Shown here piece by piece: positions 1 to 9,943 of a stretch of 64,000 nucleotides of DNA (within the stretch, counting starts at the first letter, position 1; every line of letters begins with the position of its first letter). The stretch comes from an uncultured Bacteroidota bacterium (lineage in GTDB: Bacteria > Bacteroidota > Bacteroidia > Chitinophagales > Chitinophagaceae): positions 62,001 to 126,000 of the forward strand of contig CAIKOJ010000151.1 of the NCBI GenBank assembly GCA_903829015.1. The letters run 5' to 3'. A model generated the notes under the pieces. The model worked only from the letters and a program-made list of their open reading frames with translations, searched no databases and had not been told where the DNA came from. The position numbers and the translations under genes are program-made.

Positions 1-123
1 TAATTGCGTAGGGCTCATTCCCACATCCTTTCCGCCTGCCGCTACAGATTCATCGGCTGTATATTTATGGTTGCCGGCTTCCAGTACCGCCTGGTAATTA
101 TCCTGTAAAAAAGCAGTGACCAT
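1..123 (-). CDS. OsmC family protein, N-terminal part (runs off the left edge)
   Basis: Reverse frame from ATG at 123 reads MVTAFLQDNYQAVLEAGNHKYTADESVAAGGKDVGMSPTQL; the ADE..xxGGxDxGxSP pattern is typical of OsmC. Not in the supplied ORF track because it is truncated. Confidence 0.6.
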   Translation of the reverse strand, partial: MVTAFLQDNYQAVLEAGNHKYTADESVAAGGKDVGMSPTQL

Positions 124-432
124 ATTCTTTGATTCAGAAATGTAAGATCAAACGAAAATAACGATTTCCATTCCAACAACTGATATTGTCCACCAAATCT
201 TAATCTGGCGGGTGGTAGAATGAGTATTACCAATTCTTTGAAACTACTCTGGTGGTTGCGGTAGTACCGAAAACAGTGTATTAGCAATAAAGGCAATAAT
301 TAAGCGTTAAGTAGTATACTGAACTCGCCATCGAAAAATCACTTGATGAAACTTACAAATACCTAATTAACAATGGTAATAAAATACTATAATTCGTAAC
401 AAAACCTTACTTTCATTAAAATTTAGTGACCA

Positions 433-939
433 ATGAAACAATCTATAGTGCCTGAATCACCAAACGCCGCTGATTTTCTTGAAGTAGCCTTTGAAAAGAA
501 AATACCGGAAAAGGTATTGGAGTGCTATATTGAGATGTTTGAGAAACGAGGTTTTACATTGGAACAAAAATTTTACCCTGATTTTGAGAAGGCTCACCCC
601 AATGAAATGTTCAGGAATTTCAAAAGTGAGGCAGGCAGCACATATACAGTGGTTACTTTAATGGCTCAGCAACCGGGCGACTGGATATTTAAAGTACGTA
701 AAGGCAATATTTTACTTCCTCAAAACGGCAAAGTAACAAGCCTGATGCTGATGAAAAACATGTACTGGTCAGACTTTATTACTACAGCATCAACCACCGC
801 CACCGGAGGTCAGATCGACTGCGATCTGAAGATCAGCGCATACGATAACCAGGTAACCAACCTGCCAGTTTACATTCTAATTTTCGGAGTTGATAAGGTA
901 AAAAGCCTCAATTTATCAGATTCCGGAAACCCGTTCTGA
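433..939 (+). CDS. hypothetical protein
   Basis: 168-aa ORF, no recognised motif. Confidence 0.6.
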   Translation: MKQSIVPESPNAADFLEVAFEKKIPEKVLECYIEMFEKRGFTLEQKFYPDFEKAHPNEMFRNFKSEAGSTYTVVTLMAQQPGDWIFKVRKGNILLPQNGKVTSLMLMKNMYWSDFITTASTTATGGQIDCDLKISAYDNQVTNLPVYILIFGVDKVKSLNLSDSGNPF

Positions 940-1049
940 TCTTATTTTTAGGTTCCCGTGATAACCTGCCGGCAAAGTTCATTCCTATCGCCGGGGTAAT
1001 AGTTTGTTGAGTACCGAAGGTTTGATATATTCGTTTTGAAATACAATAT

Positions 1050-2021
1050 ATGGAGGAGCTGCAAAGTGCGTTGAAAAACTGGGTACCTGAAAAAATATTA
1101 ATTGATGATAGAGAGCTGATTTTCAAGTGCCTGTGTTGCAGTGACCTACCTTTTACAGAGCCTTTTTTTGACGACACCCTCCGTAAGTTCAGAACGTTGG
1201 ATCTAAACAGAAAGCAGTACAAATGTTTTGTTGGAGCTGAGATGATCAATGAATGGGCCGGCAATATCGATTTCGTACCGCCAACTGCTTTTATCTTTCA
1301 TGTTTCCCGTTGTGGCTCCACTCTGGTTTCGCAATCCCTGGGATTGAACAATGAATTTATCTCACTCTCTGAAGTCCCGGTACTTGACCAGATTCTCAGG
1401 CTAACTGTTTCGAACGATGAGGAAGTGAAAGGCAAGGCGGAACAGTTATTCAAATCTTTGGTAAAAATCTATGGTGCACAACGAACCGGTGTTGAAAATA
1501 AATTGTTTATTAAGACTGACTGCTGGCATTTAATGTTTTACAAACAACTGCGGTCTTTATACCCTACTACGCCTTTCATAATCATGTATCGCCAACCAGC
1601 GGCTGTAATTGAGTCAAACAAAAGAAGTAAGGGTATACAATGCATTCACTCATACGTTCCTCCGGAGATATATGGAATGGAAGGTAAGCTCAAAAGTGAT
1701 GATTTGGTGCCGGATAACTATTTCAAAATAGCATTGGAGCAGTTTTTCAGAGCAATTATTGAAATTGCAGCAAACGAAAATCAGGTATTGCTGTTGAACT
1801 ATAACGAAGGTATTCCTGCACTAATGAGTAAGATCGCAGGATATACCGGTCTTTCATTCAGCGGGGAATTTGAAAGCAAAATACTGAAAAGGAGTGCCTA
1901 CCATGCTAAAAACCCGGACGAGGAATTTGTGGAGCAAAATACTGCGGCAAAATTCAGTGACATTACTGTTCTGGAGGAACTTTACAATAGTATAGAAAAT
2001 ATAAGGTTGAAAAGCAGGTAA
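1050..2021 (+). CDS. sulfotransferase-like P-loop protein
   Basis: FIFHVSRCGSTLVSQSL resembles the 5'-PSB/P-loop of sulfotransferase family proteins; later FIIMYRQPAAVIESNKRS resembles the 3'-PB region. Confidence 0.65.
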   Translation: MEELQSALKNWVPEKILIDDRELIFKCLCCSDLPFTEPFFDDTLRKFRTLDLNRKQYKCFVGAEMINEWAGNIDFVPPTAFIFHVSRCGSTLVSQSLGLNNEFISLSEVPVLDQILRLTVSNDEEVKGKAEQLFKSLVKIYGAQRTGVENKLFIKTDCWHLMFYKQLRSLYPTTPFIIMYRQPAAVIESNKRSKGIQCIHSYVPPEIYGMEGKLKSDDLVPDNYFKIALEQFFRAIIEIAANENQVLLLNYNEGIPALMSKIAGYTGLSFSGEFESKILKRSAYHAKNPDEEFVEQNTAAKFSDITVLEELYNSIENIRLKSR

Positions 2022-2111
2022 CTGCTGATGCTTGTCTCAGCTTTTCCCGGAAATATAAACGTGTACATTGTGATCAATCTTTCTATCCTCAAATTACGAT
2101 CCGGTTTGTTG

Positions 2112-2702
2112 ATGAAGCAGTTATTGTTATTTGTAGCGTTTGCATGTATCTCCTGTTCATGTAACAACAATAACAGGCAGACGGGCGATGAAAAATTGAA
2201 AGAAGCAATTCTGGTTTATCATACCTCCGGAACAGCAGGAACTGACACTTCCGCAATTGACAGTATTAGTATACAATATGTAGATACCCTTTCACTGAAG
2301 AAAAGTGTAAAAATAGCTTTAGACAGAAACAACAGAACACTCAAACTTCAGACGGCTGTTTATGAGTCTAACATTGCTCAGATTGGAGTGGATACACTTT
2401 TATTAGTGACCCTGCGGCTGCAAAAATCTCTCTACACGAAAGCGGTGTTAAAATATGACTCTACCAATTTTATTGAACAAAAAAACAAACTGGCCGCCGA
2501 CTCTTTGCAACTCATGGGGAGTTACCACACTATGCAGAACACAAGGAAAGCTATTGACAGCCTCCAGTCGGTTTATGCGGCAGCCGATTCTTTGGCGCTG
2601 TTTGAGTTTTATGTCGGCGCAACCATCTACCATAGAGGCGCGGATCATGAGCAGGGAGTGTATACCATCTCGAAAAACTGGAAGGTGCGCATGAAAAATT
2701 AG
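2112..2702 (+). CDS. hypothetical lipoprotein
   Basis: Internal start MKQLLLFVAFACISCSCNN gives a lipobox-like signal peptide. Confidence 0.6.
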   Translation: MKQLLLFVAFACISCSCNNNNRQTGDEKLKEAILVYHTSGTAGTDTSAIDSISIQYVDTLSLKKSVKIALDRNNRTLKLQTAVYESNIAQIGVDTLLLVTLRLQKSLYTKAVLKYDSTNFIEQKNKLAADSLQLMGSYHTMQNTRKAIDSLQSVYAAADSLALFEFYVGATIYHRGADHEQGVYTISKNWKVRMKN

Positions 2703-2732
2703 AGTACCGATCTTCCCTCTGCATTTACGATA

Positions 2733-3422
2733 TTAATCCACAAGGCTCAGGCCATTTGCATCAGTAGTAAGTACGTCGCTCATATAATCCAGAAAAGGGC
2801 GCATCTTTTTAAAAGTGTCACTGACTTTTTTCGCAAACCCCGGGCTCAGTACATCTTCGTCTGTAAAATCATGCTTCAGCAAAAACTGTTTATACCTCAA
2901 AAGGTCTATTGCCGGATGGTCTTTAGCATATCCTCGGGGTGCCGTGCCTAATTGTGTTCCGGTCATACCGCCGAACGCTTGCACGAGCGGTTTGCTCGCT
3001 AGCATTTTTCTCCAGTCTTTATTGTTCAGGTCAATATCCTGCCTGATGCGCTGCAGGTCTTTTGTTTCCGGCCCCCAGAACCCGCCACCAATAAATGTGT
3101 TCCCCGGCTCTATGTGGTAATAGTACCCGCCGCGGAGCTTCTTCGTAGCCCGCTTAAAGCCGCCGTTCCAGTGCGTATTGTAGGGCGTCTTTTCTTTCGA
3201 GAAGCGCACATCCCTGTATATTCTAAACAAACTTGCCTTCCCCGATTCGGTTTCGATGTTATCATGCTTGTTCATTTCGGCAAGCAGTGATGATGCAAAG
3301 CCAATCATATTTTCGTGGGCGGCTGTGTATTTGTCTTTGTTTTTGGCAAACCACTCTCTGTCGTTATGCTTGGCAAGCGTTTTCAGGAAATCTATCGATT
3401 GTTTGTTTATGGCGGAGGACAT
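2733..3422 (-). CDS. DUF2461 domain-containing protein
   Basis: FLKTLAKHNDREWFAKNKDKY...SLFRIYRDVRFSKEKTPYNTHW is the DUF2461 signature. Confidence 0.9.
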   Translation of the reverse strand: MSSAINKQSIDFLKTLAKHNDREWFAKNKDKYTAAHENMIGFASSLLAEMNKHDNIETESGKASLFRIYRDVRFSKEKTPYNTHWNGGFKRATKKLRGGYYYHIEPGNTFIGGGFWGPETKDLQRIRQDIDLNNKDWRKMLASKPLVQAFGGMTGTQLGTAPRGYAKDHPAIDLLRYKQFLLKHDFTDEDVLSPGFAKKVSDTFKKMRPFLDYMSDVLTTDANGLSLVD

Positions 3423-3486
3423 ACTTTTTTACTATTTACTAAAGCGAGGCTGAAAAATTTCAAGAGAGAATGAGGTTGCAAAAATA

Positions 3487-3924
3487 CTACTTTGTTTTTC
3501 TGAATTGCTCATCAACGGCAATAGCCTCAAATATGTATGACTTGAGCAGATCTGTATCTATCTCGTTCGGTTGGTTAAAATTCCGGTAATACACTTGTTT
3601 CCTTCCGCCCTTATCCAGGTAATTCGTTTCATCTGTGAGCAGGTACCCTTGCTGAAACCCGAAACGGACGCCACAATGTGTTTTCGACTTACCCCAAAGC
3701 ACAGATGCCGGCCATATGAAAAACAGGCCCTTGTTGATTTTGTAAAACGGCACATTATAAGAGAGTTGCTCCTTTATGTGGGGAGCACAATCAAAGATGA
3801 TCTTTCGCAGGCGTTCGGTTATTTTCAACTCATCGGCAGGCAGATAATCCAGAAATTCATCAACCGAGCTGAATCGCACATCCTGCATTTTATATCCGCC
3901 ACCTGTGTTTTTTTTAAGTGCCAT
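3487..3924 (-). CDS. DUF1801 domain-containing protein
   Basis: VDEFLDYLPADELKITERLRKIIFDCAPHIKEQLSYNVPFYKINKGLFFIWP; start uncertain (3939, 3924 or 3888). Confidence 0.75.
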   Translation of the reverse strand: MALKKNTGGGYKMQDVRFSSVDEFLDYLPADELKITERLRKIIFDCAPHIKEQLSYNVPFYKINKGLFFIWPASVLWGKSKTHCGVRFGFQQGYLLTDETNYLDKGGRKQVYYRNFNQPNEIDTDLLKSYIFEAIAVDEQFRKTK

Positions 3925-4109
3925 ATAGCAAACAATCATTCAAAGCTAATGAGATATTTACTTATCTAAGTCAATTAGCATCGGTAACCGACTCAAATAT
4001 TAACCAACGATTTAAGATGTTAATAACATGTGTATTTTTACATTTTGGTTACATTAGCTTGTATCTTTTGCCTGTTATTTTCAGTAACTTTGGTTTAAAC
4101 GATGAGCAT

Positions 4110-5531
4110 ATGTTTGATGATGATCTGAATGACGAAGAATGGGGGCCATTGGATGAAACCTTGAGGCGCTACGAGGAAGTGAAGAAAGGGGAATCTACAA
4201 GTATTCTTGATGAAGAAGAGTTTGAGCGCGTAATTGAATATTATTTTCAGAACAGTAATGAAGAGCAGGCTTTACTGGCCTGTGAGATTGCCAGAACCTA
4301 CTATCCTTTTTCGGCATCTGTACTTTTGCTAAAAGCAGAGATTCTCACCCAGGCGCAAAAATACGGACAGGCACAGATTGCCCTCGACGAGATGGACCAA
4401 TACGATGGGGTGAATCTGGATGCAGTATTGTTAAGGTCAGATATATTATTGGCGCAGTTTAAATACGATCAGGCGGCTTTGCTGCTGGAAACGCGCGCCG
4501 AGGATTTCTCAGGAAAGGAGAAAACAGAGATACTGCTGGAACTTTCTGATGTATATGACGAAAGTGAGGAGTTTGATGCCGTTTTTGACACACTGAAACG
4601 TGTGATCAAGATCGAAAAACGCAACGAGGAGGCTTTACAGAAAATATGCTTCTGGGCAGAGTTCACTCAGCGTCTGGATGAAAGTGTAACCATTCACACC
4701 CAGCTTACCGATGAAGACCCATACAACGCCCTTGCCTGGTTCAACTTGGGTGCGGCTTACCAGGGTCTGAAGATGTATGAAAAGTCTATTGATGCCTATG
4801 AATACTGTGTAGCGATAGATGAAAAGTTTGAATTTGCCTACCGCAATATGGCTGATGCCTATATGCGGCTGAAGTGGTATGAGAAAGCACTGGATGTACT
4901 GGAAAAGCATATAGAAATAGCCAAACCTGAAGATGTGATCTTTGAGGCAATGGGCTATTGCTGGGAAAAGAGAAAAGATTTCCGCAGAGCCAGGCAGTTC
5001 TACAGGCAGGCATCGCAGCTAAGCCCGCAGGACGATGGTATATTCTATAAGATAGGCGAAACCTACGCACGCGAAAAGCAGTGGGAAAAAGCGGTTAAAT
5101 CTTTTTCGGTGGCACTGCACCTCAACAAAGACAATGCATCTTATTGCATGGCCATAGGCAACTGCTTGATGGAAATGGACGTAAAAAGCGAAGCATTGGT
5201 ATGCTACCTCAATGCTGTGCGCCTGAAGCCCGGCAACAAAAGCACCTGGGTGGCGCTGATCCGTGGTTTGTACCTTACCGGCTACTTCGAAGAAGCGATT
5301 ATGCAGCTGGCAGTGGCCCGTGAACATTGCGGAGACAAAGGCGATTTTTACTACTACCATGCTGCTGCCCTGCTGGATATGGGCAAAGCCAAAGAGGCAA
5401 TGCTGCAACTGGAGAAGGGACTGAAAATGTCTCCTACCCGTGTTAAAACTTTCACAGACCTTAATCCTGAGTTTCTCAGGAGAAGCACTGTAGTAGAGTT
5501 GATTGCCAAGTACAAAAAATCAAAGAAGTAA
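4110..5531 (+). CDS. tetratricopeptide repeat protein
   Basis: Repeated TPR motifs (ALAWFNLGAAYQGLKMYEKSIDAYEYCVAID). Start set at MFDDDLNDEEWG, 17 nt after a TAACTTTG -7 element. Confidence 0.9.
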   Translation: MFDDDLNDEEWGPLDETLRRYEEVKKGESTSILDEEEFERVIEYYFQNSNEEQALLACEIARTYYPFSASVLLLKAEILTQAQKYGQAQIALDEMDQYDGVNLDAVLLRSDILLAQFKYDQAALLLETRAEDFSGKEKTEILLELSDVYDESEEFDAVFDTLKRVIKIEKRNEEALQKICFWAEFTQRLDESVTIHTQLTDEDPYNALAWFNLGAAYQGLKMYEKSIDAYEYCVAIDEKFEFAYRNMADAYMRLKWYEKALDVLEKHIEIAKPEDVIFEAMGYCWEKRKDFRRARQFYRQASQLSPQDDGIFYKIGETYAREKQWEKAVKSFSVALHLNKDNASYCMAIGNCLMEMDVKSEALVCYLNAVRLKPGNKSTWVALIRGLYLTGYFEEAIMQLAVAREHCGDKGDFYYYHAAALLDMGKAKEAMLQLEKGLKMSPTRVKTFTDLNPEFLRRSTVVELIAKYKKSKK

Positions 5532-5550
5532 CATTTTTTCGAATTATCAG

Positions 5551-5587
5551 GGGTATCCGGCACAACTTGCTTTGGATACCCTTTTTT
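5551..5587 (+). terminator. intrinsic terminator after TPR gene
   Basis: GGGTATCC...GGATACCC followed by TTTTTT. Confidence 0.75.
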
Positions 5588-5680
5588 CTGTTCCACACTG
5601 GAATAATGCCGCAATTCCAACTCTTTTAGTCTCCCTTTAGCTATTATTTGGCTTTAAATTAACCTCAATAATACCGATAG

Positions 5681-5713
5681 TTGATTTATATATTGATATA
5701 TTCGGTACCTTTG
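5681..5713 (+). promoter_or_regulatory. Bacteroidota-type promoter for typA
   Basis: TTG-N22-TACCTTTG, matching the known TTG / TAnnTTTG consensus. Confidence 0.7.
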
Positions 5714-5844
5714 CACCCTGAAAAAAAGACCCCTCCTGATTTTCTCCTTCAGAACGGCTCTTTTACAGGCTCATAACGATTGTATAACAGGAGAAATAAG
5801 TATAAAAATATTGCCTGCACAGGCGGGCAGAAAAGAAGGGTTTT

Positions 5845-7653
5845 ATGGATATCAGAAACATTGCCATTATTGCGCACGTAGATCACGGTAAGACTACCCT
5901 GGTTGACAAAATTTTACACTCAACCAACGTATTCCGCGACAACCAGGAAACGGGCGAGCTGATCATGGACAGCAACGACCTGGAACGCGAGCGTGGCATC
6001 ACCATCCTTGCAAAAAACATTTCAGTTACCTACAAGGGTGTGAAAATTAACGTGATCGATACTCCGGGTCACGCCGACTTTGGTGGTGAAGTGGAGCGCG
6101 TACTTAAAATGGCCGACGGTGTACTGCTGCTGGTAGATGCCTTTGAAGGACCAATGCCGCAGACTCGATTTGTACTGCAGAAAGCACTGAACCTGAATCT
6201 GCATCCGATTGTGGTGATCAATAAGGTGGATAAGCCTAACTGCCGCCCCGACGAAGTACATGATTCGGTATTTGAATTGTTCTTCCAGCTTGATGCTACT
6301 GAAGAGCAGTTGAACTTCCCTACACTGTACGGATCGAGCAAGCACGGCTGGTTCAATACATCACTTACACAAACTGAAGACATTACTGTACTACTCGATA
6401 CTATACTCGAGAAAGTACCTGCACCAACAGTTGTTGAAGGTCCGGTGCAGATGCAGATCACATCGCTCGACTATTCTTCATTCCTGGGTAGGATCGCAAT
6501 TGGCAAGATCACCCGTGGTGTGCTGAAGGAGGGCCAGAACATTATGCTTTGCAAAGCCGATGGCACTATGCAGCGCAGCAAGGTAAAAGAGCTGTATGTG
6601 TTTGTAGACATGGGCAAAAAGAAAGTTTCCGAAGCTCAGTGCGGCGATATCTGTGCCGTGGTAGGCGTTGAAGGTTTCCAGATCGGCGAGACGATTGCTG
6701 ATTATGAGAACCCCGAAGCAATACCAATGATACCTATCGATGAGCCGACTATGAATATGCAGTTCAGCATCAACAACTCACCTTTCTTTGGTAAGGAGGG
6801 TAAGTTTGTAACCAGCCGCCACATCCGCGACAGGTTGATGAAGGAACTGGAAAAGAACCTGGCACTGCGCGTAGCCGAAACTGATGATGCCGATAAATTC
6901 ATGGTGTTTGGCCGTGGTATTCTGCATCTGAGCGTACTGGTAGAAACCATGCGCCGCGAGGGTTACGAGCTTACAGTTGGTCAGCCGCAGGTAATTACCA
7001 AAGAGATCGATGGCAAGAAATGCGAACCGTATGAGGTGCTGGTAGTAGATGTACCGGCAGAACTGAGCGGCCGCGTAATAGACCTGGTAACACAGCGCAA
7101 GGGCGAAATGCATGTAATGGATACCAAGGGTACCATGCAGCATCTGGAGTTTGATATTCCATCGCGCGGGCTGATAGGCCTTCGTTCGCAGATGCTGACT
7201 AATACACAGGGCGAGGCAGTAATGGCTCACCGTTTTGCAGAGTACAAGCCATGGAAAGGCTTTATACCCGGCAGAAACAACGGTGTATTGCTGGCCAAGA
7301 CCGCCGGTAAAGCAACAGGTTATTCTATCGACAAGCTGCAGGACCGTGGTGCATTCTTTATAGATCCGGGTGAGGAACTGTATGAAGGCCAGATGATCGG
7401 TGAGCACATTAAGCCAGGCGATCTGGTGGTGAATGTGGCTGAAACCAAGAAGCTGACCAACATGCGCTCCAGTGGTACTGATGATTCAGTAAGGATCACA
7501 CCGAAAATACAGATGACACTTGAAGAGTGCATGGAGTATATTCAGCAGGACGAGTGTATCGAGGTTACCCCTAAGAGCATCCGCCTGAGGAAAATCATGC
7601 TCAATGAAGAAGACCGTAAGAAATACTCGAAGATCATGAAGGCAGACGCCTAA
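5845..7653 (+). CDS. typA: translational GTPase TypA/BipA
   Basis: NIAIIAHVDHGKTTLVDKIL, GELIMDSNDLERERGITILAKN, DTPGHADFGGEVERVL; 602 aa. Confidence 0.98.
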   Translation: MDIRNIAIIAHVDHGKTTLVDKILHSTNVFRDNQETGELIMDSNDLERERGITILAKNISVTYKGVKINVIDTPGHADFGGEVERVLKMADGVLLLVDAFEGPMPQTRFVLQKALNLNLHPIVVINKVDKPNCRPDEVHDSVFELFFQLDATEEQLNFPTLYGSSKHGWFNTSLTQTEDITVLLDTILEKVPAPTVVEGPVQMQITSLDYSSFLGRIAIGKITRGVLKEGQNIMLCKADGTMQRSKVKELYVFVDMGKKKVSEAQCGDICAVVGVEGFQIGETIADYENPEAIPMIPIDEPTMNMQFSINNSPFFGKEGKFVTSRHIRDRLMKELEKNLALRVAETDDADKFMVFGRGILHLSVLVETMRREGYELTVGQPQVITKEIDGKKCEPYEVLVVDVPAELSGRVIDLVTQRKGEMHVMDTKGTMQHLEFDIPSRGLIGLRSQMLTNTQGEAVMAHRFAEYKPWKGFIPGRNNGVLLAKTAGKATGYSIDKLQDRGAFFIDPGEELYEGQMIGEHIKPGDLVVNVAETKKLTNMRSSGTDDSVRITPKIQMTLEECMEYIQQDECIEVTPKSIRLRKIMLNEEDRKKYSKIMKADA

Positions 7654-7676
7654 GATTCTTTATAATTTTTGTTTGA

Positions 7677-7708
7677 AACGCTGCCCGGAAACTGGCGGCG
7701 TTTTTTTT
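7677..7708 (+). terminator. intrinsic terminator after typA
   Basis: AACGCTGCC-CGGAAACT-GGCGGCGTT plus T-tract. Confidence 0.8.
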
Positions 7709-7861
7709 GTGTAGCCGTCGCTACGGCCGCCGTTGAAACTATGGCTGATAAAAAAAAGCTTCGGCCGGCAGGCGCAAAACAGGGTGAGGAGCGGAGATAA
7801 GACGGCAACAAAAGGTTTCTTTGTATTTGAGTTCGTAATGCTATTTGGGTGAGTGCGAATT

Positions 7862-7926
7862 CTCAGGGGATTTCTCCCTACACTTCACTGCGGCTCCGCC
7901 TGGTTTCGTTCCAGTCGAAATGACGT
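7862..7926. repeat. candidate dispersed intergenic repeat (CATTTCGA...GAAATC type)
   Basis: Reverse strand reads CGTCATTTCGACTGGAACGAAACCAGGCGGAGCCGCAGTGAAGTGTAGGGAGAAATCCCC, like intergenic elements I recall from Bacteroidota genomes; single copy here. Confidence 0.4.
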
Positions 7927-7954
7927 TCAATACTCGGCTGGCTACCAAAAATAT

Positions 7955-8746
7955 TTATCCTACGGTATAGTATACACAGGTGGTTACAAAGTCGCGGAGG
8001 TAGGGGATGTAGGTGATGGGGGCCCACTGGCGGCGGGGCTGGAGTCCGAATTTGAATTTGTATATGGGGTTGATGAGGTAGTGCTCTTTGTGCATGACTT
8101 TGAGTCCGGAGGCTTTGACTATGCGCTCAAAACGCTCGATGGTGATCTGTGTGTCTTTGATCTCCATAAGTTCCTGAATGATGGATGGGTGCTCGCCAGC
8201 CATTTTGAGCATGCCGCGGTATATGAACCCTGGCAGTACATGGTACCAGGGCAGCACACTGGCCCATTTTTTATAGCATACCTGCTGGTGCCCGCCAAAG
8301 GGCATGTACCAGGGCGGGAAGCCGAAGAAAATTTGTCCGCCGGGTTTTAAAAAGGTTTTGAGGTGGGTGATGAACTGTTGCTGCTCGGGCACGTGCTCAA
8401 TCACATCTTTGAGTATGATAACATCGAACTGGGTGCGGAAGCGGGTTATGAATGCATCGTCGTAAATATTCTGGCAGAGGAATTCTACTTTGCCGGCGGC
8501 TACCTCGGCGGCCAAAAATTCGTTGGCCAGATCGATACGGGCAGGGGCAAGGTCTACGCCCACGCATTTGCAGCCACGGTTGATGAAGGGGAGCAGTACG
8601 CCGCCTTCGGCAGTACCTACTTCGAGGATAGATGTGCCGGCACCAATGGTGTGGGTTTTTTCTATAAACGGCAGCACATAGGTAAGTGAATTATCTACCT
8701 GCTGATCGAATCGTACTCTGTCGTTGGTGTGCTGCTTTAATGCCAA
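7955..8746 (-). CDS. class I SAM-dependent methyltransferase
   Basis: SILEVGTAEGGVLLPFINRGCKCVGVDLAP...DVIILKDVIEHVPEQ. Confidence 0.88.
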   Translation of the reverse strand: MALKQHTNDRVRFDQQVDNSLTYVLPFIEKTHTIGAGTSILEVGTAEGGVLLPFINRGCKCVGVDLAPARIDLANEFLAAEVAAGKVEFLCQNIYDDAFITRFRTQFDVIILKDVIEHVPEQQQFITHLKTFLKPGGQIFFGFPPWYMPFGGHQQVCYKKWASVLPWYHVLPGFIYRGMLKMAGEHPSIIQELMEIKDTQITIERFERIVKASGLKVMHKEHYLINPIYKFKFGLQPRRQWAPITYIPYLRDFVTTCVYYTVG

Positions 8747-8792
8747 TGTTGGTATGTTTTTAGACCCCGCCGCGGCGGGTGATGGGGTAAAT

Positions 8793-9869
8793 TTACTTTT
8801 TTATTTCGTTTTCCCTGCCCTCGAGTATGGACAGCTGGCGGCGGATGCTCTCGTGGTGGATCATCTCGTATAGCTGTACAATGAATTCTTTGGGCAGGCG
8901 GTGTGCAATAGCTTTTTCGCAGATGTTCTCGACCATATCGCGCCAGCGGCCGGGTTGGAAGGCGGTGAGGTTGCCTGCTTTCTTTACATCGCCCATCTGA
9001 TCGCTGAGCTCCATGCGGCGTGCTATGAGGTCTATGATCTCGGCATCCATATTGTCCATAAGCTGGCGTAGGTATTCGAGCTGTACCTGGCTGCTCATAT
9101 CGCTGGTAAACTCGGCACGGATGACGAGTTTTTGCAGCAGTGTGGCAAGTGCGGCGGGGGTTACCTGCTGGGCGGCATCGCTCCAGGCTTCATCGGGCCG
9201 GGGATGGGTTTCGATCATCAGTCCGGAGAAGTGCATGTCCATGGCTTTCTGGGCAATCTCGGCCACACGGCTGCGGTTGCCGGTGATATGGCTGGGGTCG
9301 CAGATCATAACCAGATCGGGCATGCGCCGTTTGAGCTCAATGGGTATAGGCCAGTTGGGCTGATTGCGGTAACCACCTGCCGAGCTGTAGCCGGTGAACC
9401 CCCGGTGAATGGCACCGACATCAGCGAGGCCTACTTTGGTGAACCGCTCAATGGCTCCCTGCCACAGATCGACATCGGTATTAACAGGATTTTTGACCAG
9501 CACGGGTATTCCGGTGCCGCAGAGGGCATCGGCGAGGTTCTGTACCTGAAAGGGGTTAACGGTGGTGCGGGCACCTATCCAGAGTGCATCTACGCCGTAT
9601 TTAAGTGCCAGCTCTATATGTGCGGTTTCGGCTACCTCTACCGCTACCGGAATATTGTATTGTTTCTTTGCTTCCTGCAGCCACTGCAGCGCGGCCTCGC
9701 CATTGCCCTCGAAGGTGCCGGGGCGCGTGCGGGATTTCCATACTCCGGCTCTGAACAACTGGATGCCGAGCGGTGCGAGCGCGGCGGCAGTTTCGAGCAC
9801 CTGTTCGCGGGTTTCGGCACTGCATGGTCCGGCAATGATAAAGGGCCTGGCTGTGTTGAAAAAAGACAT
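8793..9869 (-). CDS. bifunctional 3-deoxy-7-phosphoheptulonate synthase / chorismate mutase
   Basis: FIIAGPCSAETREQVLETA, GARTTVNPF, MICDPSHITGNR; C-terminal chorismate mutase type II region (DNMDAEIIDLIARRMELSDQMGDVKK). Start moved to MSFFNTARPFIIAGPCS. Confidence 0.93.
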   Translation of the reverse strand: MSFFNTARPFIIAGPCSAETREQVLETAAALAPLGIQLFRAGVWKSRTRPGTFEGNGEAALQWLQEAKKQYNIPVAVEVAETAHIELALKYGVDALWIGARTTVNPFQVQNLADALCGTGIPVLVKNPVNTDVDLWQGAIERFTKVGLADVGAIHRGFTGYSSAGGYRNQPNWPIPIELKRRMPDLVMICDPSHITGNRSRVAEIAQKAMDMHFSGLMIETHPRPDEAWSDAAQQVTPAALATLLQKLVIRAEFTSDMSSQVQLEYLRQLMDNMDAEIIDLIARRMELSDQMGDVKKAGNLTAFQPGRWRDMVENICEKAIAHRLPKEFIVQLYEMIHHESIRRQLSILEGRENEIKK

Positions 9870-9873
9870 GGTG

Positions 9874-9881
9874 CAAAGGTA
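9874..9881 (-). promoter_or_regulatory. TACCTTTG -7 element 4 nt upstream of DAHP synthase ATG
   Basis: Reverse strand TACCTTTG-CACC-ATG. Confidence 0.5.
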
Positions 9882-9943
9882 GGGGATTGGGGGGAATTGG
9901 TTGATTGGGGGTTGGGAATTGGGAATTGGTCGATGGGGGGATG

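Noticed and set aside
42-296. 84-aa - strand ORF at the left edge
   Set aside because: Overlaps the OsmC-like frame and has no recognisable features.
6778-7407. 209-aa ORF antisense to typA
   Set aside because: typA is certain on the other strand; the antisense frame has no recognisable motif.
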